64,000 bases of DNA from Cyprinodon diabolis (GCA_030533445.1 CM060080.1:24843052-24907051), one strand, 5' to 3'; numbered from the stretch's first letter, positions 1-15,115 are shown. Notes: a model not told the origin generated them from the sequence alone. Program-made: numbers and translations.

Positions 1-2641
<2,641 letters not shown>

Positions 2642-3890
2642 AGAGACAGATATTCCTCTCCTCCATCCAGACCGATGCAACACACACAGTCAACCCATGT
2701 TTTTATTAAAAACTAAGACGGAAGGAGGTCATGTTGATCATCAATGTTGGTACAGAAAAAAGAAAAAGACCTCTGACTTACTCAGATGTATTTGATCTGT
2801 TTTAGATTTGGGACATGTTATAGACGTGTGTTGCCTTTTCAACAACATAACCCCAAGTTATTGCACAATTTTTTTGTTAAATATTATTTATTTATAGTGT
2901 TTTTGAAAAATTGTGGGTGTGTGGGGTTATCAGACAATGTGTCAGTCAATATTATGCACAATGTATGAATGTTGAACCTGAGACTTAATGCCAAAAGAAA
3001 AGCAGAGAGGTATAGCAGATGTACTTAGTGGGCAAAAATGTGATTGAAGAAAAGTTTTATTGAGATGTTGTAACATTGCATATTAAAGTGACGTTTCTAG
3101 AAAGAAGGGGCAAAAAGGTAAATTAAATGCCTAGAATTCTATATGAAGTGCCTTACAGTACTGTATCTACATTACAATGAAGCTATGCAAAACCTTTGTT
3201 TGTCTTTTTCTTTATTGTATGTAATACAATAGTCTAACTAGAGTGGAAATCTCTCAGCTGACTGGATAGATGATGTAAAAGTAGTTGAACATGGATTGAA
3301 AATGTTGGTATTTCCTATTTTGTTGCTTTATGCAGCATAACTTCAAATGTTCGAGATACAGTGAAAAAAACAGCAAATGAAACAAACCGATCAACCCTCA
3401 AACATGAAAAAAAAAAACTGCTATTGTATGGCAATTTGTATGTAATAGCTTTGCTGATCTGTGCATTATGTTTGATGGAAGAGGAATAAATTGTTGAAGA
3501 ATTAATATTCATTTCTCTCTACAGTTGTATAAATGCTTTTCATACTGACAATTGCAATTTACAGTATAGCAAGAAAGCTCTTCAGGCAAACATAAGAGCA
3601 GGATGGTACATCTTTCCACTTTGCCACCTTGTTTCTTCATAATATTGTAGCAACGGCTGGCTACTTGAAAATCGATGTTCATAAATCAATCAGTTTCATT
3701 TAGTATATTTTTTAATCAGAAACTTTTGGAAAACAAAATGTAAGACGTGTTCAAATTAAAGCCTTTATCCATCCAACAATACAAAAGCAACTACCAAACT
3801 AAATACCCATTAATTATAATCTCTGCACGATTATGGGTACATCATCATAGTTGGTAATATTTTTTTATGATTTAAAACTAGCGTTTTACG
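2642..3890 (+). other. Probable ryr3 3' UTR and flank
   Basis: Sequence after the ryr3 stop codon. Possible poly(A) signals are ATTAAA at 2705-2710 and AATAAA at 3485-3490; which is used cannot be told. No other gene or recognisable repeat seen. Confidence 0.4.
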
Positions 3891-4250
3891 CTGGGGCAGT
3901 TTGTAGCACTGCTGCCTTGCAGCAAGAAGGTTTCTGGTTCGATTCCTGGCCCGAGGTCTTTCAGCATGGAGTTTGCATATTCTCCCTGTGTCTGAGAGGG
4001 TTCTCTGTGGGTACTCCGGCTTCCTCCCATAGTCCAAAAACATGACTGTTATACTAATTGGCATCTCTAAATGTCCTTATGAGTGAGAGTGCTTGCGTGA
4101 TTGTATGTCTTTGTGTGTCCCGTGTTACCCTGTGACAGACTGGAAACCTATCCAGGGTGTATCCCGTCTCTCACCCATAGACTGCCAGAGATACGCACTG
4201 GCCCCACCACGACCCTGACAGAATAAGTGTGAGAAGATTGATGGATGGAT
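3891..4250 (+). repeat. tRNA-derived SINE with GGAT tail
   Basis: Begins with a tRNA-like pol III promoter: an A-box-like stretch around GTTTGTAGCACTG and a perfect B box GGTTCGATTCC at 3936-3946. The body (GGAGTTTGCATATTCTCCC, CTCCGGCTTCCTCCCA, then CCTATCCAGGGTGTATCCC) is of a type very common in fish genomes. It ends in a short GGAT repeat at about 4237-4250. Decayed, no coding capacity. Confidence 0.75.
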
Positions 4251-4389
4251 AAATTTAAAACTAGAAAAAAAGGAAATAATGAATCAATAATTGAAATTTC
4301 AACCTGGAGAGACTCACATAGAGAAAAGTTGCAAGAATAATAGTTTAATCAATTTATGTATACATGTTTATATCTATTTATACACAGAC

Positions 4390-4640
4390 AGATCATCAGA
4401 GTTTTCTATCTAAGGAAACCTAGCTGATTGCATGGACTTGTTGACTCTCTGCAATCCCTCACACCAAGCATGCTTGTAGTGACAGTGGAGAGGAAAACCC
4501 CTTTTAACAGGAAGAAACCTCCAGCAGAACCAGGCTCAGTGTAAGCATCCATCTGCCAAGACTGACAGGGGTTTAAGGAGATAGCAGCAGATGTGCAAAT
4601 ATTGACAGAAATTAAATAAGTTATCTGGCACTTGGGCCCC
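4390..4640. repeat. Dispersed fish repeat fragment
   Basis: Contains the phrases GTGACAGTGGAGAGGAAAA, AACAGGAAGAAACCTCCAGC and AGAACCAGGCTCAGTGT, which recur in many fish genomes as part of an interspersed repeat. I recognise the wording but cannot assign the class or orientation. Boundaries are approximate. Confidence 0.5.
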
Positions 4641-6950
4641 GGCAGGGACTCTAAGGCTTTGATTCAACATCCGCTTGAATGGGTTACCTAGGAAAAAGAT
4701 TAGAGCTGTCTTCACTCAGAGCCCTGAGACTTGGTGGAATAATACACAGGGTGAGTGAGAATAGACTGACACTGAGGGAGGAGATGGTATGTAGATTGGT
4801 AACAAGTTTGCTTGCATGCAGGAGAGAAAAGCTGGGCCAGGAGATAAATCAAGGGGATCTTGAGAGACGATTGGCTGAAGCTGAAATGGGAAATTGCAGG
4901 TGGTTCAGGTAAAGCTGGTAAGAGTCTTCTAGATAGAATTTTGTTGTTTTTTGCTCTTTGCTAGATTAAATATTTCAATTTGATAAAAAATCTTAGAGGC
5001 TGTTTTTTATGGAAAATAAACCAGGGTCGCCATGAAATATTGGGTCAACTGTAACTTTATTTTAAATAGGTACTAAACAAAACATTATTGAATGAAAACC
5101 GATTGAAGATGTCATTACTTGTTTATTTCTGATAACATGAAAGAGGAACATTGAACTCTGTTGTATCAAAGACATGACAGAGAAACTTGTACATCATGAC
5201 GAATGCTATGATGCCATACTTTATTTGATAACAATCTAGAGATTTATTTTTTTCTACATTTCAACAATTCCCTTTCACTAAACCTACTGTACTATCACAG
5301 TGTTTAAATAATGAGTAACCTGCTGAAAGTTAGGCAGGTGAAACCATGTTTCTATAACTTGGTAACTATTTGCACACAGCTTTAACCTTTACTTCTTAAT
5401 TAATTTAGTCCAAACCTAGAAGCTACATCCCAGTTGTGACTTTGTAGCAGCTTTTTATCACAATGCACTAATGAGTTTGAAGTGGCTGAGTCTGTGAGCA
5501 CATTTGGTCAGGCAGAGTGATAGGAATGAGTCTCAGCAGGTTGCATGATGGGAGTTTTAGCCCTATTACCCACAGTGCCACCTGTCAGCCCACATCATGT
5601 CACCGCACCTCAGGCACCACACAGTGCAGCCTGCTGCTGAGAGCATTTCTGGAAGTAGCAGCTTTGCCAAGATTCTGATAGTCCAAGTGAATAATTGTTC
5701 CTTCATTTGAAATCTAAATGTGACCCATTACCATTATTCTTATATGAAATGACTTCAAACCATGGTCTTAAAAAAAAATCACATACATTAATAACAATTT
5801 TAAAAACTCATCTCTCATGAATACATACATTTTTTATAAATTATAGCTTGAGTGCAGCATATAAAGCAAAGATCCCAGGCAAACATAAGCAACTAAAATT
5901 GAACGTTACTCATCATGTCTTGTGGTTATTACAGGATAACTGTAATTTCCATGTTCACAGATATGACCTCCTGAAAGCAGTGGGCAGCGTTTCCCAACAG
6001 GAAATAGCTCTAATTAGATTGTCAACACTTTTCTCTTTTTGATCAGTGGCTTGCAGAAGAAACTGAAGTGATTGCTTTAACTTGACATATTTTATCAGGC
6101 TAAGTATCGTAGCAACATCATCTTATTAACAAATTAAGTAGCCTAGGTGATGATTATTCAGATAGTGTAATTATAACAAATGTTTTGAGGATGTACAAGT
6201 GCTTATTGTGGTTAATTATGTTTTATGGTTATTTTAGCTCTCTTGTTTATAGTTATTTTCCACATCCACATGCTGTTATATTTCTGGGCTATAGCTAAAT
6301 GGAGAAAATTAAAATACTTTTAGAGTTGTCTGATACTGTAAATAAAAACATTCAAATGATTTTAGTCTTCACACCTAAAATTGAAACAGGAAAATAAATT
6401 GACCAATAATCCCTAAAGGGTCCAAAAATAACTTCTTGTTGTTACTGGACTCTGCTGCAATGTACAATTAGTATTGTGGAGGCCACCAGCAGCAGGCATT
6501 GTATTTGAGTATTTTAGTACAGAAAATCAATTTATAGCTGCAATAGTATCTTCACAGGTCTGCCTAAGTGAAGCACATCCTCAAGTGTGAAAGTCTTTAC
6601 ATTGTGTCCCCCGTATCTCAGAAGATTTAAAATACTGTTAGTCTATACAGTAGTAGCCATTTAAAATGTTCCCACTTTCCTTGATGGGCCCTTGGCTGGT
6701 TACCTATACCTGTAATTCCTTTTTAAACATCAATATTTATACTAAAATATTCTGACATGATTTTTGGATAAGATCTAAAGAGAAGCATCGTCTCCTGGTC
6801 AGATCCTGTAATTCAGTGAAAGGGGGGATCAGAGTAAAAAAATATGCAAGAGTGGGTCACTCCAGTGGCTGGAAGCTGGAGGGGATTTCACCGGGAATTG
6901 GAGGGAGGTGGGCTGCCATTGGGCCAGGAAGGGCCATTTTGAATGGCTGC
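4641..6950. other. Intergenic, nothing recognised
   Basis: AT-rich unique-looking sequence. A somewhat GC-richer patch at about 5500-5680 has no open frame or splice context that I recognise. Short ORFs here look like chance. Confidence 0.4.
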
Positions 6951-6953
6951 TAC

Positions 6954-8832
6954 TGTAGATGTATTGACCTCAGAAACTAGGACCCAATATTCAGACAGAC
7001 AGACTAGGACGATTTTCTACATGCTTTATTTAAAACAGAAACACAGTGAGCGGCTGAGCTTCAGCAGGGCAGATAACCAGATTCTCTGCAGAGATGGGAA
7101 ACACAGGTCGGTGACTGGAATGTCGGGCTGAACAAGACTAGGAGCAAAAACTTATTTACCTTTTTCAAACTCCGGTCTGATCCCAGAAGAAAGGGAGGAA
7201 TCCAGAAGGGAGATTGTCCACCATACTCGCTTCAGCGCCCCGAGTGATGTTTAGCTGACGCCAGCTGACGCAGAGGGAGCAACAGTGTCCGTAAGGAGAA
7301 TCCAAGCCGAGGTCAGTGACGCAGTCCAGGTTTCGGTAACCAGCAGAATCCAGGAAAACAGTGCAAAAAAACCACAGCAGACAGAGCAGAAAAGGGCAAA
7401 GCAAAAACTTCAAAATACGAAGTAGAAGACATATCGGAATTAGAATTACAGACAAACTTACTTGACCCTAGAGTTACTCTCACAACAGCTCGATTAATCT
7501 GGCACTGGTGGCCGGAAAACAGGGAGCATAAATAGGAGCTAGAAACAGGTGAATCACATAAGTTGTAATGATAAACTGGCAGTGATGGGCAGTAGCGCCA
7601 CTACATGTAGCGAAGCTATTAGTTTAACTACATTTTCCAGTAGCTTGACCGTAGCGTCGCGGCTTTATTTATCAAGTAACTTTCCAGTAGTGACGTTATT
7701 GTTTTTATCAAGTAGCGACGTAGCGTCCACAAACGCTACAAATCCAGGGCAAAACTAAGTAATGAAACCAGGTTTTCTATTTTTGAAACAACAATCGGAG
7801 TTATTTGCTGGACATTCACGCATGAGCCTCTATTCTGCCTCTCCTGTCTGTGTCTACGAAACATGCGCACTGCAGTGGAACTCAAAGAATGACACCCACA
7901 GACACACGCAGACACACAGAGCCACACACACAGGATGGAGGAGGAGACAGGAGCAGAGCGCCTTATCTTCAGAGATTTTGAAACTTGTTGAATCCTCTGA
8001 TAAAAAGTACGTGTTCGAATGTTTTAAGGCTTATTTGCACAGATAAGATTTTTTAGGTATGGAGGAACAGCTCTCCCATGTATAAAAATAAATACATAAA
8101 TAAATACATGCTCAATAAATAAATAAACATTCAATTAATCACCCCCCAAAATACAATTAATAAATATGTAGGTAATTAAATTATACAGTGAGACATAAAT
8201 GTATATATATCTCTTAATTAACTTATTTATTTTTTCACCTTTTTTGTAAACAGTTTCATTTGTTACTTGAATCGACTGTTTAATTGAGGTCTGAAGAAGT
8301 TTTCTCTAAGGGAGACCCTAAAGAAATAAGATGCCTTTTGTAGGGTTTTGTTTTCCCTAGAGATGTCCATTGAATGCAAACTCATAGCCATGTCTCGATG
8401 TGTAGAACACTACACAGTACCTTTAATTTGGTTCTAATAACAGCAGATTGTTTATTTTTTTGTCTACTAGTAAATACTTTATTTTTTTTATTATGCTTAT
8501 CATAAAACAATGTTTACACTGTGTTATGTCATTGGCTGATCTTTAATAAATATTTTAACCAGTGTATCAGACTCATTTTGAATTGATATTAGGTTGGTAC
8601 AACGTTAAGTAGCTTCTGATGTAGTTAAGCTACTTTTAACATATTAGTGTAACTTAGCTTGCTATAATTCTTTAGGTGGTAGCTTTGGTGTAGTGAAGCT
8701 TAATTTATTGTTGAGTAACTGATAGCTTAGCTCACTACACTGGACAAGTAGCTTGCCCAACACTGTAAACCGGGCAGAGTTAAACAGGTGAATGGAATGA
8801 GCAATCAAGCCAGCCAGCAGAGCCAGGATCAT
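6954..8832 (-). mobile_element. LTR-like repeat split by a hAT element
   Basis: The left part (about 6954-7579) has the layout of the fish LTRs found elsewhere in this window read backwards: a GACCCAATATTCAG stretch near the edge, then TTTATT (reverse AATAAA), and a TATA-like CATAAATAGG near 7528. It resumes at 8774 with GCAGAGTTAAACAGGTGAAT and ends near GGATCATGA at about 8830. The hAT element at 7580-8765 interrupts it. No target duplication was resolved, so the outer limits are approximate. Confidence 0.4.
7580..8765. mobile_element. hAT-type non-autonomous element, 1186 bp
   Basis: Terminal inverted repeats CAGTGATGGGCAGTAGC (left) and the complement of CAGTGTTGGGCAAGC (right). Flanks are TAAACTGG (7572-7579) and TAAACCGG (8766-8773), an 8-bp duplication with one mismatch, as hAT transposases make. 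Sub-terminal regions are rich in TAGC/AGCTA repeats on both sides. There is no transposase frame; the longest ORFs are under 100 codons. Confidence 0.8.
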
Positions 8833-8835
8833 GAT

Positions 8836-10339
8836 AATAAATCACTGAATGCTTAATGACAAAATATATTTCAGACTTGCTGTCAATGTATCAATGTCCT
8901 AGAACATTCAAGTATTTTGGCCTATGTCTACTATGTACGGCAAGATTAGCAGAGTAGGTTCCAGTTATCATATTTTTTTAATTAACTTGAGATGTACTTT
9001 TTCCTGTATGTTTTTCTTGTCTGTACAGGACTGAATTGTCAAGCTTCCTCCAGCACTTACCCTAGCTCCTATCTCTTCACCTTTTCCAGGTTCAGTAGTT
9101 AAAACAATATCTTGGGTGGGAAAGGAAATCCATATCCTGCTGTGCTGAACCTGGATAGCCTTCAGCCTCATTACTTGATGAAAAAATACAAAAATGATGC
9201 TTGTCAAATTGGGACTAAAGCCTTTGGAAAAGAATAGCAACAACAGAAACAAAAGCTACACAAAGGCAGCGAACAGTTAGCTCTCCATTACAGAACCCGA
9301 AACATATGAAGCCGTGTACTGTGCATGTAAAAAATAATGTACTTTTGTTAAACTCTGTGAGGGCAATATCTGCAGGTCCCCATGCTAAATAAAAAAATCA
9401 AAAGGACACATCCCTCTTCCTACTACAGTCCTTACCCCCCAATTACCAATTTATTCAGCTGAGATAATATGTGTTGTTAATGTTTTAATATTTTAAGAAA
9501 ATTAAAAAAGAAAGGTTGTGATTTTGTGACATTGTTCAATACACTATTTTTTTTTTTTTCATAGCAGTGCTGTTACTAATCAAGCTGTGTTAGGCATTCA
9601 TCAGGTTAATTCCAGGAAGGATTTTGGGGAAGAAACTGTCCCTGGTGTGGTTTGTTTATGCAAATAGCTTTCTGTAGCTCCGATCCACTATAAAAGTCGG
9701 AAGTTTGTGTGTAGGATGTGTGAAGTCTAGAAAGATGTTAGCTGCTCTTTTTCTGAACCTGAAGTCCTGGGTGAAAATAATTCTGCTGATCAAAGTTTAA
9801 CGATAAAAAAAGTTAGGGAAGCGCTTTCACATAAGACATGAATAATTTTACCTGTAAAGAAGGGGGAATATAAGCAGAGAGGTCAGTCACATAAAAGCCT
9901 TTAACAATGCTTTAATGTAGACACTTAAACTGCTTTCCCTCTAATGCATACAATAAAGTCTGTCTTGGAGGACAGAACAGACTTAACTGTTGCCATCTAT
10001 TGACAACAGCAGTTTTTTTCAATAGATGTTGTCCATGTCTCTTGTTTTAAATTGTTAGACAAAGAATGTTTTGGTCAGAACAAAGACAGTTGGTTAATTA
10101 ACTAAAATATCGGTAAAAAAAATTATAAGTATTACATCACATTTTCTCCTTGAGCACATCAAAAGAGCTGTGCACTATGTGTGTTTAAATTGTTTATAAA
10201 TCTAATTGCAAGCTAAAGCCAAGCAGTCTTGGGGTTTCCTTATCTGTATCAATGTCACAATTGTGCCCTTTGTGGACTTCTGTTTAAGTTTCTTTTTAAG
10301 TTTTCATTTAGACACTGATTTATGTTATTCAGTGTTTTA
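8836..10339. other. Intergenic, nothing recognised
   Basis: AT-rich sequence with no supported gene or repeat. A patch at 9600-9780 (TATGCAAATAG, then TATAAAAG at 9690) looks promoter-like, but no gene follows it. Confidence 0.35.
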
Positions 10340-10740
10340 TTGATCATTGGTTTCTTTTCCATTTTGTTTTATTTAAGCAGTGTTTTATTTTTTAAGTTAA
10401 TCTATGTTGCCCCGTTGTGTCAGTCTCCTTTCCCTTAGCTCCTTCTAGTTACTTCTGTCTACACCTGCTCCCTATCAGCTAATTAGTCCTCCCATTGTTT
10501 CTATCTCTCATATATACACCTCCTGTTCAGCTACTTTTTGCTTGATCCTTGTCATTTTTGGTTAATTCCTCCCTAGCGTCTCCTAGCTTTTTTGTTCTTG
10601 AGATTTGTTTCTATCAGTTCTGGACTAAGGATTTTGCATTTTTAATTTTTTCATTAACCTTTGGGAGCAATCATCCCTTCCTCTTTGGCTCTGCATTTGG
10701 GTCCACAACTACATCCACCAACTGTGACAATCACTCTAGA
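10340..10740 (+). repeat. LTR-like repeat family C, copy 1
   Basis: Shares a long interrupted similarity with 42950-43310 and 40130-40893, and in reverse with 19157-19500. Shared phrases include TCTCCTTTCCCTTAGCT, CTGCTCCCTATCAGCTAATTA and CTGCATTTGGGTC, with an end in TGTGACA. Read on the minus strand it starts TGTCA, as an LTR might. No protein is encoded. Class is inferred. Confidence 0.5.
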
Positions 10741-12130
10741 AATACTAAATGAAAATCAGCTCTTATGGTTCTACTGTCTGGGCAGTGGGATTTCTCTTGA
10801 TAGGGGCATGGTCACAACTTTTTCAACTTTCCGCGTCATTTAATTTATCTTTTTGGCCAAACTTATTTGTGTCATATCATCAAGCAGATTTTGATATAAT
10901 AATAATGATAATATTGATTTTTTAACTGATTTTACTAATAACCAACCAAGCCCAATTTAAGAAAAGGACTCCCCCACCCACCAGTAAAATGAAAAATTAA
11001 TTAGACTTAGACAGATTAGACAGATAGACTTAGACAGTTAATAATTAGTAGTTATTGTAATATATGGGTAGTTCATCTTGGACAATTTTGGTTTAGAGTG
11101 CAATAAAGTAACATAAACATCTACCTAGATGTGCACTGTTGCTCCCTTACTGCACTGGTAGACATGTCTGCAAGTCTTTATACACAAAAATAATCCGTAG
11201 GGGAAAACAACTCAAGCAACCTTTTATGACAAACTCTGGGTGCCAAACAAACAGTACTTGTCCCCTCTCTTCCCAATGGTCTTACCTCTTTTTTTCTCTC
11301 TCTGTGTGACTCCCATGATACCAACAGCTGATGTAATGTGGGTGAAAGTTGTATCTGGCTTGTCAGCGTGGGCCCTAGCATTGTGCACGGCTGTTGTGGA
11401 GTGACAGATTCCTAGGGAGGGAAAAAAGCAAGCAGCTTGAGTCACAGTCTGTGCTGTCACGTAGAACGAACCACCTGCAGACAGGCCACAAGCTTGTGAT
11501 AAAAAAGCACACAGTATGGTACCTTTGTGTTTCTCAAGTCATTTTTATATAAATCCAATACCCCATAGCAGTTATTAACCAGCTTTTATGTAATGTTTGA
11601 CCCTTGTTGTACTTATTGTGGATTAAATATCTCATTGTTTTAAACTATGGTTAATAAAACAAAAAAATATATAGATTTCAAAGCAGTAAATATTATTTCA
11701 TATATAATATACCATTGCTGTATGAGCATGAAAGCATCACCAAAGCATCAATCTCAAACTCACAAAGAATGGGTGAAAAAATTGATTCCCATAAATTTAT
11801 TCTCTAAAACTGCCACTTGACTAGAAAGTCTTCCAGTTGTGATGAAAAAAAAAGAATTTGTTTGTGGTCACTTTGGTTCTTGTTTTCTTTACATTAACTA
11901 TAAACTGAAGTGTTGCTGGAAACTGAAGCTCAACTTATGTTTCACAACCTTTGCAGCATTACACAGATTGTCTTTTTGGTTTAAATGCATTAATTATAGA
12001 TTTATTCGTATTGTTTGCAGTACATACCACAAATAAAAAAAAATGCTTTGTTGGTACATAAGTTAATATTTGATAAACTAGGATGTGTTATCAACTGTGT
12101 GTCACTATGTAATAATTAGTAGGCAAGGTG
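10741..12130. other. Intergenic, one weak exon candidate
   Basis: AT-rich, largely featureless. Holds the minus-strand exon-like segment at 11286-11411, listed separately. Confidence 0.35.
11286..11411 (-). other. Exon-like segment, 126 nt, unrecognised
   Basis: On the minus strand a pyrimidine-rich tract ending CCCTCCCTAG is followed by 42 uninterrupted codons (phase 0 to phase 0: ESVTPQQPCTMLGP ... SHRERKKE) and a donor GTAAGA. The clean splice sites and open frame make it a candidate coding exon. I do not recognise the peptide, and it does not resemble AVEN, the gene expected on this strand. A chance occurrence is quite possible. Confidence 0.2.
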
Positions 12131-12780
12131 CTTAAAAGTATAGAGGTCAATCTTTTATTTCTGGATGGATCATCTCAATAGGTGGTCCTCCTAAAGGGCT
12201 GGTTATACTCCCAGAGCAGTGTGTGTTGCAGTGATTTTGTCGCAGGTATGACGCAGACATTTTTGATTTATGCTCAATATTGAAGCATGGTCAGCGCTAT
12301 GTTTATTCCATGCCACAATGCAAAAAGGGAAAACCACGAAATAGCTGTGGGTCTAGATACAGCCAAGGCGGTGAGGAAATCGGGGCAAGTCTGTCCGACA
12401 ATGGAGGGACTTGTAGGCGAAAAAAGAGCGGGGATCCAGGTAGAAAAAGAGTCCCAGCGTTTTCGCGCACCTCGCTCTTCTAGCTGGTCCAAATTCACAT
12501 GTCGTTTTCCACAATCGCGGTCATACAAATAAAACATCTGCGGCACTGTCTGCTGTCACCTAAAATTTGGGAGAGCTGCAACAGAGTTTCTACGGAGGGG
12601 GCGGGGATACCTCTGCGTTCACCGTGACACCTACGCAGACGACCTAGTTTCGAAGTATAAATCAGCCTTAATTGTCAATCATTCTGGTGATATGTTTACA
12701 TAAAGCTGTCCTACATGTTTTTCTCGTTAGCTATCTTTTTCTGCGCATGCACACTTTCAGGCGGCTATGTGTGCTGAGCT
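12131..12780. mobile_element. TTAA-type MITE, copy 3, interrupted and 3'-truncated
   Basis: Starts CTTAAAAGTATAGAGG and continues TGGATGGATCATCTCAATAGGTGGTCCTCCTAA as a diverged match to the copies at 1621 and 51160. It resumes at 12669 as TAATTGTCAATCATTCTGGTG and runs to about 12780, where similarity fades. No right terminal repeat was found. The gap is a Harbinger-type insertion at 12195-12668. Confidence 0.65.
12195..12668. mobile_element. PIF/Harbinger-type MITE, 474 bp, nested
   Basis: Ends AGGGCTGGTTATACT and, read from the other end, AGGCTGATTTATACT. It is flanked by TAA on both sides (12192-12194 and 12669-12671), the 3-bp target duplication typical of PIF/Harbinger. The uninterrupted relatives at 1621 and 51160 read CCTCCTAATTGTCAATCA with a single TAA, so they serve as the empty site. 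The interior is GC-richer (CTACGCAGACGACC) than its surroundings and has no transposase. Confidence 0.82.
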
Positions 12781-13486
12781 AAGGTTTCAGCCAGTCATTG
12801 AAGCTCACCTATCTCACCGCAAAGAGAATATACAGAAAGAAGCAAAGATACAACTAAAAATCATTGGAAGTCAACAGCAGTCAACACATTGTCCTCAATA
12901 CAGATACCAAAAAAAGAATGTGTGTGAGCAATTGCAAAGTGCATAGTCTCAGCCTGATGATAGAAGAAAACTGCAAATTTTTTAATGGTCTTGCACCTCC
13001 TCAGTGAAACAGTGACAAACACAAAAAGCACCACACACACAGAGTCACCATCTTCTCCAGTCTGACAGGTTTAGAAAGAGAAAGATAGATTCTAATTGCA
13101 GGGTTAAAAGGAAAGCTTGAACTGAATGTAAGGATGCCAGGAGTAAAAGAAAGATAATGCAGCCTTGTCAAGTCTGTGTTCTGTTATCATTGGCTTTATA
13201 TTATGACATCTAGCACTGAAGACCTAATTGAGCTTCTCTATAGCCCAAAGGAATTTTTGATTAGAAGTAAATTGGATTGTTGTAAACAGTAATCCATTAG
13301 AGCCACTGACATTGCTCGCGGCAGGAAGTCAGATTTGATGGTGATTATTGTCTGGCTGCAACAACTTTTTTCCCAGCTTGTTTTTTTTATTATTATTTCA
13401 AAATGAACTAAGATATTGTGTCATTATTTTGTTGCACAATGACCTTTGATTGAGAGATCTGTGTTATGTAAACAGAAAATTATGAT
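12781..13486. other. Intergenic, nothing recognised
   Basis: No gene, RNA or recognisable repeat seen. Confidence 0.35.
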
Positions 13487-13491
13487 CTAAA

Positions 13492-14194
13492 TGTCATGAT
13501 TGGTTCAGGAAGACCCAATATGCAGAACACCACGGAGACGGAAACTGGAGTAAAAGTTTAACAATATTTATTGAACAATGGTACAATGAAAGAGTCAGGA
13601 ACTGGTTCACTTCTGGGAATCTGGTTCACAGGCAACTGGAAGGGAGACAGTTCAGTTAGCCACGTAGCTGGTGAATGTGGAAATGTTATCTTCAGAGATC
13701 TACCTTGAAGAATCCGGGTTTGGCTTTGAGAGAGGCACTGTTGGTTCCAGAGACTGTTTGATTCAGCAGAGTTCAGTTTCAGCTTCAGCGTCTTGCATCT
13801 AACGATAGGACAGACCTTGGTTTTCCAACTCTTAGTCCAGAGCAGCATGGGAAATCCAGAGAAGGTTCTTCAGGTTTGGCTCTGAGGGCAGGCTCGACAG
13901 GTTAAGCTCATCCAGAGCTTACAGGACAAAAACAGGTTTCCTGTAGGCAGAGACAAAGGTAATTAGTTACCAGCTAGGAGACTAGAGGCAACAAAGATTT
14001 CACAGAGGAAGTGAGGCTCAGGTGCTAACCAAACTGGATAAACACTGCGGCGTTGATGCGAGGTCTGAGGGCTGCTTATATGGTGGAGGATCCTCCTGAT
14101 GATGAGATGGGTTTCAGGTGTGTCGAAGGCTCAGCTCAGGAGGATCCACAGCGAACTCTGCAGGAGACAGGTGGTACAGCTCCAGATCCCAACA
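13492..14194 (-). mobile_element. Solo LTR, family B copy 1 (703 bp)
   Basis: Starts TG (TGTCATGATTGG) and ends CA (GATCCCAACA), with a perfect 5-bp duplication CTAAA at 13487-13491 and 14195-14199. Read on the minus strand it has a TATA-like CATATAAGC (about 14070-14083) and, further on, AATAAA (complement of TTTATT near 13565): the U3-R-U5 order of an LTR. No internal retroviral or gypsy coding region adjoins it, so it is a solo LTR. Related copies lie at 34167 and 40177. Confidence 0.85.
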
Positions 14195-14199
14195 CTAAA

Positions 14200-14914
14200 T
14201 AATCATTGCTGTGGTTTCATTTATTCTTTTGATTAAAATGTACATGCTGCAACATAATCTTTTATATTTACAACACTCCCAAAAGTTCCACATTATAGTA
14301 TTTTTGATGTGATGGGTAGCAACATGCTTACTGTGTATTTTTGCTGAAAAACGGGTCTTTGGTCCTTGTCCCATGATTTATATCACATTCAAGGTTAAAG
14401 AAAAACACACATGCAAGAGGCCATTGAGAAACTAGATGCTGCAGGGGCAGCAGTGTTGACGGACACTGATGCAAGGTGAGTGCTGCTGAGGTAGAGGTTC
14501 GAGTGAGCTGAACAGGCTGCTTCTTACTCTATGGGTGTTTCATTGTGCTGACATAGCAGTGGACAATTCAAGTACAGACTCAGCTCTGATGCATTGGACT
14601 AAACCTCTGCAGAGGATATATAAAAACTTAAACCAGCCTTTTGTATTTCACTTATGGCTACTACATTTAGGTGTTCATTGGGACAATCTGTGTTAAAAGA
14701 AAAATCTATAATTTTTTTATGAATGATTGCAAGCTGACTGGCAACCAGGACAATGGCCCTGCATAAAATATTGTTACTGTTTCCTTAAACAGTCACAGCA
14801 GTGATTTGGGATACTCCTTTAAAGGTGTCAGAAACTAGATTATACATTTTACCAAGCAGATAGTTAGCTGCAAAAGTAAATAAAAACTTGGTATGGTAAT
14901 AGGAAGGATGCTTT
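14200..14914. other. Intergenic, nothing recognised
   Basis: AT-rich sequence between the solo LTR and the first Tc1 element; no feature seen. Confidence 0.35.
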
Positions 14915-14916
14915 TA

Positions 14917-15115
14917 CAGTGGGGCAAAAAAGTATTTAGTCAGCCACCAATAGTGCAAGTTCTCCCACTTAAAAAGATGAGAGAGGCCAGTAATTTTCAT
15001 CATAGATATACCTCAACTATGAGAGACAAAATGAGAAAAAAAAATCCAGAAAATCACATTGTCTGATTTTTAAAGAATTTATTTGCAAAATATGGTGGAA
15101 AATAAGTATTTGGTC
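14917..15115 (+). repeat. Left terminal inverted repeat, Tc1 copy 1
   Basis: 199 bp, nearly the exact reverse complement of 16322-16520 with a few scattered differences. Presumed transposase binding sites are the GTATTTAGTCAG motif near the tip and GTATTTGGTCA at about 15105-15115. Confidence 0.9.

Noticed and set aside
5500..5690. GC-richer patch as an aven exon on the minus strand
   Set aside because: Stops in the readable frames and no similarity to AVEN wording.
9600..9780. Promoter with octamer-like ATGCAAAT and TATAAAAG
   Set aside because: No open frame or exon follows; short motifs are expected by chance in AT-rich DNA.
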